From Bacteroidota bacterium (GTDB lineage Bacteria > Bacteroidota > Bacteroidia > Bacteroidales > Tannerellaceae), in assembly GCA_023429375.1 (NCBI GenBank), contig JAEYVY010000013.1, positions 124,001 to 188,000 on the forward strand: a DNA stretch of 64,000 nucleotides, read 5' to 3'. Position 1 is the stretch's first letter; every line of letters starts with the position of its first letter. Below the pieces are notes generated by a model. It had not been told where the DNA came from. It was given only the letters and a program-made list of their open reading frames with translations, and did not search any database. This document shows positions 54,901 through 63,462 of this stretch, one piece after another. The position numbers were made by a program, and so were the translations under genes.

Positions 54901-56009
54901 GTATTCATCCACATGATTTAGAGCGTATCTTTGACAGATATGTGGTACTCGATAATTTCGAAAAGCAAGAAAGTAATAATATAATCTCCAGAAACGGATT
55001 AGGACTAGCCATATCCTACAGTATGGTCAAATTACTTGGTGGTGATATAAAGGCAACAAGCAGCACAGACAATACAACTAAATTCATTGTTACACTGCCT
55101 AAATTGGATATTTCCGACAACAATGAGTTAAGCATAGACAATGAATCTCGCAGGGATCTGAATCAAGAAATAAGAATTCAAGGCATATATTCATCCGTAA
55201 AAGAGGAAGGTACAACTACATTCGACAAAAACAAACCAACGGCACTTATCATCGATGACGACGAAGAAATGTTGTGGCTGCTAAATGAAACTCTTTCGCA
55301 TGACTACAACACAATTAAAGTGAACGACCCACTACACGTGGCAAGTCATTTGGAGAGAATACATCCCGACATCATTCTTTGTGATGTGATGATGACCGGA
55401 TTGGATGGTATCAGTATCACACAAATGGTAAAAGAGAATAAGAAAACGGCACATATACCTGTCGTTTTAATATCTGCCAGCCATTCTACGGAAACACAGA
55501 TTAAAGGCTTAGAGTCCGGTGCCGAAATGTATATCACCAAGCCTTTTAATCCGGAAGTATTGAAATCGACCATCAAGCAGGTCGTTTCCAGAAAAGAAGT
55601 CCTGAAAGATTATTACAGTTCACCTCTTAGCGCCTTTGAAATGATTGATGGCGACTTGACCCATAAAGAGGATATCCGATTTATAGAAGATATTTACGAG
55701 ATCATAAATAAGAACATCACAAATAAAGACCTTTCAGCAGACTTTATCGCCGGCGAACTAAACATGAGTCCGAGACATTTGTACCGCAAACTGAGTACAA
55801 TCAGCAAAAAGACTTTATCTGAAATTATCAAAGACAGCCGGCTTTACATTGCACAGAATTTGCTATTAAATACCCAGCTAACCGTAGACGAAATCATCTA
55901 CAGATCCGGATACTCGAACCGCTCCACATTTTTCCGTGTATTTTCAGCCAAGTATGGCTGTACACCAAAAGAATACCGTGACAAACATCTGCCAGAAGTA
56001 AAAGAATAG
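51903..56009 (+). CDS. Hybrid two-component system sensor/AraC regulator
   Basis: This 1368-residue fusion has a signal peptide, two seven-bladed Reg_prop propellers (residues about 22-700, repeats such as DGIMWFGSCDGLNIYN and NNLWIGTKGDGLL), a Y_Y_Y domain (about 700-785) and a transmembrane helix (about 795-815). A HisKA domain with His near 851 (FFTNIAHEFCTPLALI) precedes HATPase (NGLGLAISYSMVKLLGG), a REC domain (LIIDDDEEML, phospho-Asp near 1159 in ILCDVMMTG) and two AraC helix-turn-helices (about 1260-1368). HTCS proteins sense an oligosaccharide in the periplasm and switch on an adjacent PUL; here that is the SusC-GH76 cluster downstream. Confidence 0.95.
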   Translation: MIKKTLIIFCFILFQHTLFAYNLRQLSNREGLSNSAILSIGQDKDGIMWFGSCDGLNIYNGINIRLYNPSSTNKALSGNLIEHIIQSNDGSLWIHTNYGLDKLDPFQQTLESFSQFKGVYHIQKDNTNGIYIINSDSCLSYYNNVKKTFNKVYIDNLVYDDLLNFKIIGNNTLLLFTKGHQHPAYRIEKVDNGLITLHPTSLFEHRNKLLYVFHEQEENDILYFIDDEYVLYEYNVLKNKKFYIRKLDKAIIDKGAISSIIKSNDDYFIGFKTNGLVRLTKKAPEDKQYLIEEINVKAGVFCLLKDRHQDIVWIGTDGQGVYMYSDTQYSIQSYAFSHFYPKVEKPVRALWIDKYNNLWIGTKGDGLLRATASKNKENIIESNTPIEHFKEENSDLISNTVYVVAESKRDICWIGTEEGLSYYSYKNRKIGNLKLIFEGKDVKYIHALKELSDNSLWVATVGMGVFKCEIQGTADSPVLTNVSQVLKNTDKETFNYFFTLYQENDSTLWFGNRGYGAFRISTNDSQSQHSYIDTKPNSDEETSNLNTHYKQTINDVFSIYKDRLDNLWLGTSDGLVKKSTNGDVQVFNTQTGFLNNTIHSIQADKANNLWLSTNKGIIKFNIEDNLFQLFTEHNGLQVIEFSDGASYYDVERDLLLFGGVNGFISIADTRKTIPSFRPEVKFDKFMLYGEEVNIYDYLKDKNSTTDIELKHNQNFFSLSFVTLDYVNSHNYTCFYLLSPLSDSWIDNGTSNTIPITGLTPGKYTLKVKFTNRLTGQESSIYQMNLTILVPWYASNWAISLYSLILLIGIVLIIRAARIKNRKKKAREQEIQEVKHREEVYESKLRFFTNIAHEFCTPLALIYGPCSRILSRINIDSFTKNYVEIIQRNAVRLNDLIQDLIEFRRIETGNKKPVIEQINLTDTGNDILISFKDLLESKNIKLEMNIPENLKWNTDNNFFYTILSNLLSNAYKYTPEDGKIGVAFEITDCQLILTISNTGKGIHPHDLERIFDRYVVLDNFEKQESNNIISRNGLGLAISYSMVKLLGGDIKATSSTDNTTKFIVTLPKLDISDNNELSIDNESRRDLNQEIRIQGIYSSVKEEGTTTFDKNKPTALIIDDDEEMLWLLNETLSHDYNTIKVNDPLHVASHLERIHPDIILCDVMMTGLDGISITQMVKENKKTAHIPVVLISASHSTETQIKGLESGAEMYITKPFNPEVLKSTIKQVVSRKEVLKDYYSSPLSAFEMIDGDLTHKEDIRFIEDIYEIINKNITNKDLSADFIAGELNMSPRHLYRKLSTISKKTLSEIIKDSRLYIAQNLLLNTQLTVDEIIYRSGYSNRSTFFRVFSAKYGCTPKEYRDKHLPEVKE

Positions 56010-56047
56010 GCCATACAAGCATTGTAGCCCACATTTTTCTCTCCTTG

Positions 56048-56075
56048 TATCATACAGAGACAATCTAGTATGATA
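56048..56075. promoter_or_regulatory. Perfect inverted repeat, candidate HTCS operator
   Basis: TATCATAC (56048-56055) and GTATGATA (56068-56075) are exact inverses with a 12-nt spacer. They lie about 70-100 nt upstream of the predicted susC transcription start, the right place for an activator site, and have no T-run. Confidence 0.4.
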
Positions 56076-56111
56076 TAAGGACAAGCCCTGTATTAGGCTA
56101 TATATGAGAAA

Positions 56112-56140
56112 TTGAGGGTATAAAAAAGGGAATATATTTG
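56112..56140 (+). promoter_or_regulatory. Promoter of the GH76-locus susC
   Basis: TTG (56112-56114), 18 nt, then TATATTTG (56133-56140), an exact TAnnTTTG. It gives a leader of about 160 nt. Confidence 0.65.
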
Positions 56141-56221
56141 CCCCCCGATATCATTACATGTAAACACATAAAGTATCATGAAAAAAATTATAACTGTTAC
56201 GTAAAATCTAATCAACATCAC

Positions 56222-56246
56222 ATGTATTAGTTTTTCGCTAATACAT
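56222..56246 (+). promoter_or_regulatory. Leader hairpin in the susC mRNA
   Basis: ATGTATTAG (56222-56230) and CTAATACAT (56238-56246) form a perfect 9-bp stem with a 7-nt loop. No T-run follows. It lies 18 nt after the stop of a short leader ORF and 62 nt before the susC start. Confidence 0.5.
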
Positions 56247-56308
56247 CAAATGCTTCAAAAAAATTGATATTCTAAATTTTCTACACAATTATTAAATCAA
56301 AGTATGGT

Positions 56309-59300
56309 ATGATTAAAAAATTCTGTACAAACGCATTCACCTGCGTTTTGTTATCTTTTATTCCTGGCCTGCCTGCATCAATGCTTGCAAGCCAATCCGG
56401 AATAAACGCTACATCAGGACTGCCATCCGTTATGCAATCGGCTGTTAAGGGAACTGTAGTCGATAAAAACGGAGAGCCGTTGATAGGAGTAAATATCATT
56501 GTCAAAGGAAGTACAAATGGTACAGTTACCGATATCGATGGTAACTTCTCCATAGCATGTAACCCCAGTGACATCCTGCAGGTCAGCTATATCGGTTACC
56601 TGACTCAAGAGATTAATATTGGAAACAAAACCTCACTTTCTATCACCCTATTGGAAGACACGAAAGTGCTTGACGAAGTAATCGTAATTGGTTACGGTAC
56701 GACAACGAGAAAAAGCGCGGTAGGTGCCGTTGATCAGGTTCGTTCTGAAATGATTGCCAGCAGACCAACTGCCAATGTTTCTCAGGCATTGCAAGGTGCT
56801 TCTCCTAGTTTGAACATCCAACAAAGGAGTATGAACCCGAACGACGATGGCGGATTAAACATTAACATTCGTGGTATTTCTACCATGAACAATAACGGAC
56901 CGCTGGTTGTAATCGACGGACTTGTGTCTGAAAGCGGAAGCTTAAACAAACTTAACCCCTCTGATATTGAGAGTGTTTCTGTATTGAAAGATGCAGGTAC
57001 GGCTGCGATCTACGGTTCACGTTCATCAAATGGTGTAATCTTGGTTACCACAAAAAAAGGAAAGAAAAACCAACGTCCTACAGTTCGTTTAAACTCACAG
57101 GTAGGTGTACAAGACCCAACTATTTTGTTCCGTCCTGTTGCCGGCTACCAGAATGCAACATTAAAGAACTTGGCTCTTACCAACGTAGGATCATCTCCAA
57201 AATTCTCTCCTGCTCAAATCAGAGATTTATACGAGCATCAAAGTGAAGAAGTATGGAACTACGATCAAATCCTCCAAACAGCCTTACAACAGTCATACAA
57301 CGTAAGTGTGTCAGGTGGTAGTGAAAATACAACTTACATGTTCTCTGGTGGTTATTACGATCAGGAAAGCAACTTTGTTGGTGACAACTACGGTATTTCA
57401 CGTTATAACTTGCGTTCAAACATTACAACAGAATACGGTCGTTTCAAATTGACGTCTATTTTGGCATACACCAGAAATAACTCAAAAGGAACTACTGCAG
57501 GTAATGCTATCATCAACTCTTCACGTATTCCATCGTATTATTACTATAGAATGCAGGCACCAAACGGTAAGTATCTGATCAACGATGCGTTGACAGACCA
57601 AAACCCACTTGGCGAATTGCGCGAAGGTGGATATGAACTGAAGGACAATGACTATATTAACGTAAACCTCAACCTCGACATCAAACTGTTTGATGGACTT
57701 AAACTTCGTGGTGTATTAGGTGCTGATATTTATGCAGACCATCGTTTCATCAGAAGAAAACAAGTTCCTCTTTATTCAAGCGCTGATGCCGAAAAACCGG
57801 TTGTATACGTTAACTCAAAAAGAGAAACAGAAGACTTTAATGAAAAAGCTTATCTGTTGAACTATCAGTTATTGTTAGATTACAACAAGACTTTTGGCGA
57901 TCATCAAGTTACCGGATTATTCGGTGCAACAAACGAATCATACACTCGCCGTCAGAATCAGTTAAAATACCGTTTTACTGATCCTATTCTTGGAACACCT
58001 ACTACCGGCAGTGAAATCGTTCTTGGCGAAAATGACACCTACAACACCGTTGGTGCAACTCGCGAAACAAGCATCAACTCGCTTTTAGGTAGAGCAGGTT
58101 ATACTTATGCTGACAAGTATTATACAGAATTCAGCTTCCGTTACGACGGTTCTTCTATCTTCCCTAAAAACAACCGTTGGGGTTTCTTCCCTTCAGTTTC
58201 TTTGGGATGGAGAATTTCTGAAGAAGGCTTCATGAATGCATACAAAGAAAAAGTAGGCGATTTGAAGATCCGTGGTACTTATGGTGTATTGGGTAACCAA
58301 AGCATCGACCCTTATCAATATCTGACTGTTTATAAGACCTCAAGCAACATCTACGGATTCAACAACAAGAGTGTAGCCGGAGCAGAATTTACTTATGGAA
58401 ATCAAGATTTGAAATGGGAAACAACCAATACGTTCAATATAGGTTTTGACGCTTCATTCTTTGAAAACTCATTGACTGCTACGTTCGACTATTTCCACAA
58501 AAGAACGAACGACATCCTTATCAGCCCTGAAATCCCTTCTACACTTGGTACTGTATTAAGCCACGCCAATGCAGGTGAAATGGAAAACCAAGGATGGGAA
58601 ATCAGTTTGAACTACAGACTGAAAACAGGTGATTTCAATCACAATTTCGGATTGAACGTGGGTGATAGCAAAAACAAGGTTACCGGATTCATGGGTAACG
58701 AGCAAATCAGCACATCCGACAACGTAAGTAAAATCATTCGTGAAGGATTGCCATTCATGGCTTACTATGGATACAAAACTGCCGGTTACTTCCAAAGCAT
58801 GCAAGAGATCGAAACTTCAGCACTTCCAACCGGTATCTCTGCATCTGACTTAAGACCAGGTGACGTGAAGTACGTTGATATGAACGAAGATGGCGTAATC
58901 GACTCAAAAGACCGTACGGTATTGGGTAATGCATTCCCACGCTATACATTCGGTTTCAATTACAACTTGGAATATAAAGGCTTCGACCTTTCATTATTCT
59001 TCCAAGGTGTTGGTAAGCGTGATATGATGATTCGCGGTGAATTGGTTGAACCATTCCACGAAAACTACTCTTATGCAATCTATAAGCATCAATTAGATTT
59101 CTGGACACCAACTAATCCGAATGCTACATGGCCAAGATTAACTGCAGCCGGAGCTGCTTCTACACAGAACAATTACCAACGCAGTACAGAACTTTATCGT
59201 TTCGATGGACAATACCTACGCTTAAAGAATATCCAAATCGGCTATACAATTCCTGCCGTATTGACCAATAAGTTGGGTCTGCAAACAGTTCACGCTTATG

Positions 59301-59452
59301 TAAACGCTCAAAACCTGTTTACATTTAGCCAAAACTCATTTATCGATCCAGAATCATCTGAGTTCAATTCAAACATGTCCGGTAGTGCAAACAGTGCGAG
59401 AAACTATCCTTCATTGAAATATTTCGGGTTTGGTCTTGATATTGAATTCTAA
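56309..59452 (+). CDS. SusC/RagA-family TonB transporter
   Basis: This 1047-residue outer-membrane transporter has a signal peptide (about 1-28), a carboxypeptidase-like domain (about 45-125, GTVVDKNGEPLIGVNIIVKG), a plug starting VIVIGYGTTTRKSAVGAV, the SusC signature region ISTMNNNGPLVVIDGL with SVLKDAGTAAIYGSRSSNGV, and a barrel ending FGLDIEF. It lacks an STN domain, consistent with control by the HTCS upstream rather than a sigma/FecR pair. With the SusD 16 nt downstream it should import mannan oligosaccharides. Confidence 0.96.
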   Translation: MIKKFCTNAFTCVLLSFIPGLPASMLASQSGINATSGLPSVMQSAVKGTVVDKNGEPLIGVNIIVKGSTNGTVTDIDGNFSIACNPSDILQVSYIGYLTQEINIGNKTSLSITLLEDTKVLDEVIVIGYGTTTRKSAVGAVDQVRSEMIASRPTANVSQALQGASPSLNIQQRSMNPNDDGGLNINIRGISTMNNNGPLVVIDGLVSESGSLNKLNPSDIESVSVLKDAGTAAIYGSRSSNGVILVTTKKGKKNQRPTVRLNSQVGVQDPTILFRPVAGYQNATLKNLALTNVGSSPKFSPAQIRDLYEHQSEEVWNYDQILQTALQQSYNVSVSGGSENTTYMFSGGYYDQESNFVGDNYGISRYNLRSNITTEYGRFKLTSILAYTRNNSKGTTAGNAIINSSRIPSYYYYRMQAPNGKYLINDALTDQNPLGELREGGYELKDNDYINVNLNLDIKLFDGLKLRGVLGADIYADHRFIRRKQVPLYSSADAEKPVVYVNSKRETEDFNEKAYLLNYQLLLDYNKTFGDHQVTGLFGATNESYTRRQNQLKYRFTDPILGTPTTGSEIVLGENDTYNTVGATRETSINSLLGRAGYTYADKYYTEFSFRYDGSSIFPKNNRWGFFPSVSLGWRISEEGFMNAYKEKVGDLKIRGTYGVLGNQSIDPYQYLTVYKTSSNIYGFNNKSVAGAEFTYGNQDLKWETTNTFNIGFDASFFENSLTATFDYFHKRTNDILISPEIPSTLGTVLSHANAGEMENQGWEISLNYRLKTGDFNHNFGLNVGDSKNKVTGFMGNEQISTSDNVSKIIREGLPFMAYYGYKTAGYFQSMQEIETSALPTGISASDLRPGDVKYVDMNEDGVIDSKDRTVLGNAFPRYTFGFNYNLEYKGFDLSLFFQGVGKRDMMIRGELVEPFHENYSYAIYKHQLDFWTPTNPNATWPRLTAAGAASTQNNYQRSTELYRFDGQYLRLKNIQIGYTIPAVLTNKLGLQTVHAYVNAQNLFTFSQNSFIDPESSEFNSNMSGSANSARNYPSLKYFGFGLDIEF

Positions 59453-59467
59453 AAGAGAGAATAGAAT

Positions 59468-61105
59468 ATGAAAAAAGTAAATATAAAATCAATCCTTTAC
59501 TTCTGCTTAGGCGTATTTGTCTTCAGCAGTTGTAACGATATGGATCCCGTTCCGACCAACAAATATACGGATGCTACTTTCTGGCAAACTACAGAAAATG
59601 CAGAAACGGTGGTCAATATGGCTTATAATCAAATGTTTTCCGCAGATAAAATGTGGAACGACGAAGCCTTGAGTGACAATGTATTCGAAGGACGTAGCAA
59701 TACTGCTCAGAGAGCATTGCGCAACGGTACAGCAGACCCTTCATTAGGTCGTTTTGCTGACGAATGGAGAGATGCCTACGGTGGTATCAAAACATGTCAC
59801 GTTTTTCTGGAAAATGTAGATAACGTACCAGGTATGGATCCTGCATTAATCGAAAAGCGCAAAGCTGAAGTTCGCTTTATCCGCGCATTCATCTACTTCC
59901 GTCTTGTTAATTTCTACGGTGCTGTTCCTTTCTTTACAAAAGACATCACACTGGAAGAATCTAAGGTGGTGGCAAGAACACCAAAGGCTGAAATCTTGGC
60001 GTTCATCCACAGCGAACTTGACGAAATCATGCAGATCCTTCCTAAGAAAGAAGCCCTTTCAGCAGATGATAAAGGCCGCATCACTAAAGGAGCTGCTTGT
60101 GCTTTTCAAGCAAGAGCATATTTGTATGAAAACAACTGGGAAAAAGTACTGGAATATACCAACCGCTTAATCAATAACCCAGCTGAATATGGGACTTATC
60201 GTTTGTTCTCTGACTATGCTGGCTTGTTCAAAGCTGCAAATGAATACAACGATGAAGTAATTTTGGATTACAGCTACGTTCCTTCATTGAAGACTTGGTC
60301 TAAATTCTACGACATGGCTCCTATCTCAGCCGGTGCACGTTTAAATGCATATGCTCCGCTTCAAAGTTTGGTAGACAACTACATCACATTGAACGGACAG
60401 ACAATCAATGAAAACGCATCATACGACGATAATAACCCTTACGTAAACAGAGACCCTCGTTTAGCAGCAACAGTTGTTTATCATGGTGGTGAATGGGAAA
60501 TGTTTGATGGAAGCAAATCAAAAATCTTCATCAAACCCGGAACAGGCGAAACAGATACTGAGAAATTGGATTTATACATTAGTGCAAGTTCAAACTCAAC
60601 TCCTACTGGTTATTATGTAAAGAAATATTATGATGAAACGGCTACATCTACATTCGATGCCGGCTTAAACATCATCTTATTCCGTTATGCTGATATTCTG
60701 TTAATGAATGCAGAAGCCATGTTCGAAACAGGAAAAATGAGTGAAGCTGTTTGGAACAATACCATCAAGCCTATCCGCGAAAGAGCAGGATTTACTTTGG
60801 GTGGAGCTTTAAATTACCCGGCCGGACTTGGATCGGATGCTATGCGTGAATTGATCCGCAACGAACGCAGAAGCGAGTTGGCTATGGAAGGTCTTCGCTA
60901 CTTTGATATCGTACGCTGGAAAGCAGGTACAAAATATCTCAACGGCTATGTATATGGTGCCAAATTTGGTAACAGCAACACAACTTACTTGCGTTTGGAC
61001 AATCGTCAATTCCTTGAAGATCGCGATTATCTATGGGCTGTACCACAGGCACAATTAGACCTGAATCCAAATTTAGCTCCTCAAAATCCGGGATATGCAA
61101 ATTAA
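59468..61105 (+). CDS. SusD/RagB-family surface lipoprotein
   Basis: This 545-residue lipoprotein (signal ending VFSSC, Cys22) has the SusD scaffold: NAETVVNMAYNQMFS, the helix pair EKRKAEVRFIRAFIYFRLVN, TPKAEILAFIHSELDEIMQILP, and the C-terminal RADILLMNAEAMFETGK-like segment with ELIRNERRSELAMEGLRYFD. It forms the lid and glycan-binding partner of the SusC encoded upstream. It is translated within the same operon. Confidence 0.96.
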   Translation: MKKVNIKSILYFCLGVFVFSSCNDMDPVPTNKYTDATFWQTTENAETVVNMAYNQMFSADKMWNDEALSDNVFEGRSNTAQRALRNGTADPSLGRFADEWRDAYGGIKTCHVFLENVDNVPGMDPALIEKRKAEVRFIRAFIYFRLVNFYGAVPFFTKDITLEESKVVARTPKAEILAFIHSELDEIMQILPKKEALSADDKGRITKGAACAFQARAYLYENNWEKVLEYTNRLINNPAEYGTYRLFSDYAGLFKAANEYNDEVILDYSYVPSLKTWSKFYDMAPISAGARLNAYAPLQSLVDNYITLNGQTINENASYDDNNPYVNRDPRLAATVVYHGGEWEMFDGSKSKIFIKPGTGETDTEKLDLYISASSNSTPTGYYVKKYYDETATSTFDAGLNIILFRYADILLMNAEAMFETGKMSEAVWNNTIKPIRERAGFTLGGALNYPAGLGSDAMRELIRNERRSELAMEGLRYFDIVRWKAGTKYLNGYVYGAKFGNSNTTYLRLDNRQFLEDRDYLWAVPQAQLDLNPNLAPQNPGYAN

Positions 61106-61134
61106 CGTTTAATAGAAAAAACAAAAATAGAATC

Positions 61135-62277
61135 ATGAAAACTATCTTAAGAAATATAAGTCTAATCATGTCGTTCGTATTTGCTTTCGCATCTTGCAGC
61201 ACCGATGACATGAACTATAAAGATGCAAATGTAACTGCGGTTAAAGCGCTTTACGAACCAACAGACAACAGAGCTATCAAATTATTAAGTTCTGCTTCTG
61301 CATCACTTTACTTCGAATGGGAGCCAGTTCGCGTTGAAGACAGTGGTGCTGCGCAATACGAAGTTTTGTTTGACGTAGAAGGTGGTGATTTTTCAAATCC
61401 AATCTACTTGGTTGTATCAGATAACAATGGTTTTTCTAACGCAGCTACTATTACACACAAGATCCTGAATAAGATTGCTGCTAAAGCAGGTATTGTTCCG
61501 GGTGAAACAGGAAACTTGATTTGGAAAGTTGCTTCTTCACGTGGTATCAACCGTGTATTTTCAGAAGAATCACGTACGTTGACTATTACAACTCTAAACG
61601 GATTCACTGAAATTCCTGATGAATTATTCATCACGGGTGAAGCTTCAGAAGCTGGTGCTTCATTAGCAGATGCTATGCCATTTAAACTTGTTGCTCCTGG
61701 TGAATTTGAAATCTACACTGAACTGGAAGCGGGTAAGACTTATAATTTCGTTGACCGTAAGACAGGTACACCACGTGTATTCTATACAGAAAATAACACG
61801 ACATTGAAAGAAGCTGATGACACAGGCGCAATCACTCCTGTTCAATCAGGTGTATATCGTATTGAAATAGACTTCAACGTAGCAACAATTGCTTATACTC
61901 AGATTACAAAAATGAGCGTCTTCTTCTCTCCTTCAAACTCAACCCTTTGGGACTTGGACTATAAAGGAAACGGTATTTGGGAAGGCAATGGTATGATTGA
62001 ATTTAAGCAAGAAAGTTGGGGTAGAGACCAACGTTATAAATTCCAAATGGAAACTATCAACAAGAATGGTGAACCTGAAATAGCACACTGGGGTCCAACC
62101 ATCTCTGGTCTTGACAGTACACCTTCTGGCTCAGAAGACTATTTCTTCATGCAATTAGCTCCTGCTGTAACTCAATGGGATCACAAATGGAAATTTGCTG
62201 ATAAGGTTGATGGTGCTAACACCACAATTACAATTTACCTACAAGGTAATAGCCAATACCGCCACGAGATAAAATAA
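61135..62277 (+). CDS. SusE-like surface glycan-binding lipoprotein
   Basis: From ATG 61135 this is a 380-residue lipoprotein (MKTILRNISLIMSFVFAFAS then Cys21). The N-terminal SusE Ig-like domain contains SASLYFEWEPVRVEDSGAAQ and YEVLFDVEGGDFSNPIY; two C-terminal beta-sandwich modules (residues about 175-380) resemble the SusF/SusE carbohydrate-binding modules. The longer frame from 61033 overlaps the SusD gene and lacks a signal, so it is rejected. It lies 29 nt after SusD and is likely to hold mannan at the cell surface. Confidence 0.88.
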   Translation: MKTILRNISLIMSFVFAFASCSTDDMNYKDANVTAVKALYEPTDNRAIKLLSSASASLYFEWEPVRVEDSGAAQYEVLFDVEGGDFSNPIYLVVSDNNGFSNAATITHKILNKIAAKAGIVPGETGNLIWKVASSRGINRVFSEESRTLTITTLNGFTEIPDELFITGEASEAGASLADAMPFKLVAPGEFEIYTELEAGKTYNFVDRKTGTPRVFYTENNTTLKEADDTGAITPVQSGVYRIEIDFNVATIAYTQITKMSVFFSPSNSTLWDLDYKGNGIWEGNGMIEFKQESWGRDQRYKFQMETINKNGEPEIAHWGPTISGLDSTPSGSEDYFFMQLAPAVTQWDHKWKFADKVDGANTTITIYLQGNSQYRHEIK

Positions 62278-62290
62278 ATAAGTAGATCAC

Positions 62291-62320
62291 ATGGGAATCC
62301 GTAATTTTGCGGATTCCCAT
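62291..62320 (+). promoter_or_regulatory. Hairpin with a -7 box in its loop, before the first GH76 gene
   Basis: ATGGGAATCCG (62291-62301) and CGGATTCCCAT (62310-62320) pair perfectly. The loop TAATTTTG (62302-62309) is an exact TAnnTTTG box, placed 25 nt before the start codon at 62334. The spacing equals that of other promoters in the window. No T-run follows, so it is not a standard terminator. Confidence 0.5.
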
Positions 62321-62333
62321 AAATCAAAAAATC

Positions 62334-63455
62334 ATGAAAAAACTTTTCTTATTACCCCTATTACTGCTACTATTTTCTTGCAATGAAGACGATCCTATTG
62401 ATTCGGGAGTCGATCCGGTGAAGATCGATTGGAACGCAGCAGCCGGCGGGGCTTCTGATGCGTTGATCAGTAATTTCTGGAATGAATCAGGCTATTTTAA
62501 TTACGGAAGCAACGAGTCAGACAAAGGGTTTCAATATTGGCCCAACGCACATGCCATGGACGTAGTCATCGATGCTTATCTACGAAGCGGCGACGAAAAA
62601 TATAAATCCTATTTCGACAAGTGGTATACCGGTGTTAAACACTATAACGGAGGAAGCTTTTTCAATGTGTTCTATGACGATATGGAATGGAGCGCATTAA
62701 CTATTTTACGACTATACGAAGTAACCAAAGATGAAAAATATCTGACAACAGCCAAAGAATTGTGGACAGATATCAGCAAAGGTTGGAACGACAAATACGC
62801 CGGAGGAGGCATCGCTTGGAAAAAAGACATGCCCTACAGCAAAAATGCCTGTTCAAATGGTCCTGCGAGCATACTTGCAGCCCGATTATACAAGCTTACC
62901 AAGGAGGAATCATACCTCGAATGGGCCATCAAGATTTATGAATGGAAAAAAAACACGTTGTTAGAGCCTGCTTCTGGAGCTGTCTATGACAATATTAACG
63001 GACAGTCAGACCAAGTCAACACCGTATCCTTGACATACAATCAAGGCACCTTTATGGGAACAGCTATCGAACTGTATCAGATTACAAAAGACGGTGCCTA
63101 TCTAAACGTAGCACGTAAAGTTGCTGCACATACGATTACGAAACTAATCGACAACAACAAAGGTATCCTCAGAAATGAAGGAACTGGAGATAATGCACTA
63201 TTTAAAGGAATATTCATGCGTTATTTTTTACCTTTGATTTTGAATGAGGAATTAAGTGGAGCCTATCATACACAATTTGTGACAGCATTCAAAAAAAATA
63301 CAGAAACATTATGGACTGAAGGATGTCATCCGCAAGTTCTTTTGTTCGGTCCGTCTTGGTCGGAAATACCTGCAGGTGTAACCCAGTTAACAGCACAAGC
63401 AAGTGCCTGTATGACTATCGAGATGCGGGCTGCTTATGAAGAAAGTTTAAAATAA
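62334..63455 (+). CDS. GH76 alpha-1,6-mannanase lipoprotein
   Basis: From ATG 62334 this is a 373-residue lipoprotein (signal ending LLFSC, Cys16) with a GH76 (alpha/alpha)6 barrel. The catalytic Asp pair is seen in FNVFYDDMEWSALTILRLYE, with helper motifs AGGGIAWKKDMPYSKNAC, NGPASILAARLY, LTYNQGTFMGTAIELYQIT and a helix-ending TALTAQASACMTIEM-like segment. GH76 enzymes cut the alpha-1,6-mannan backbone of fungal mannan. The frame opens at TTG 62307, inside the hairpin, so the ATG is used. It is a cell-envelope enzyme feeding the SusCD importer. Confidence 0.9.
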   Translation: MKKLFLLPLLLLLFSCNEDDPIDSGVDPVKIDWNAAAGGASDALISNFWNESGYFNYGSNESDKGFQYWPNAHAMDVVIDAYLRSGDEKYKSYFDKWYTGVKHYNGGSFFNVFYDDMEWSALTILRLYEVTKDEKYLTTAKELWTDISKGWNDKYAGGGIAWKKDMPYSKNACSNGPASILAARLYKLTKEESYLEWAIKIYEWKKNTLLEPASGAVYDNINGQSDQVNTVSLTYNQGTFMGTAIELYQITKDGAYLNVARKVAAHTITKLIDNNKGILRNEGTGDNALFKGIFMRYFLPLILNEELSGAYHTQFVTAFKKNTETLWTEGCHPQVLLFGPSWSEIPAGVTQLTAQASACMTIEMRAAYEESLK

Positions 63456-63462
63456 AATACCT

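Larger units (their letters stand above)
56010..56308. other. Regulatory gap before the mannan-locus susC
   Basis: This 299-nt gap contains an 8-bp inverted repeat (56048-56075), the susC promoter (56112-56140), an 8-codon leader ORF (56178-56204, MKKIITVT) and a 9-bp hairpin (56222-56246). No larger gene is present. Confidence 0.6.

Noticed and set aside
61033..61134. Longer SusE-like frame overlapping SusD
   Set aside because: The extra part is SusD coding sequence in another frame and hides the lipoprotein signal at 61135.
62307..62333. TTG start for the first GH76 gene
   Set aside because: It begins inside a hairpin; ATG 62334 gives a proper lipoprotein signal.
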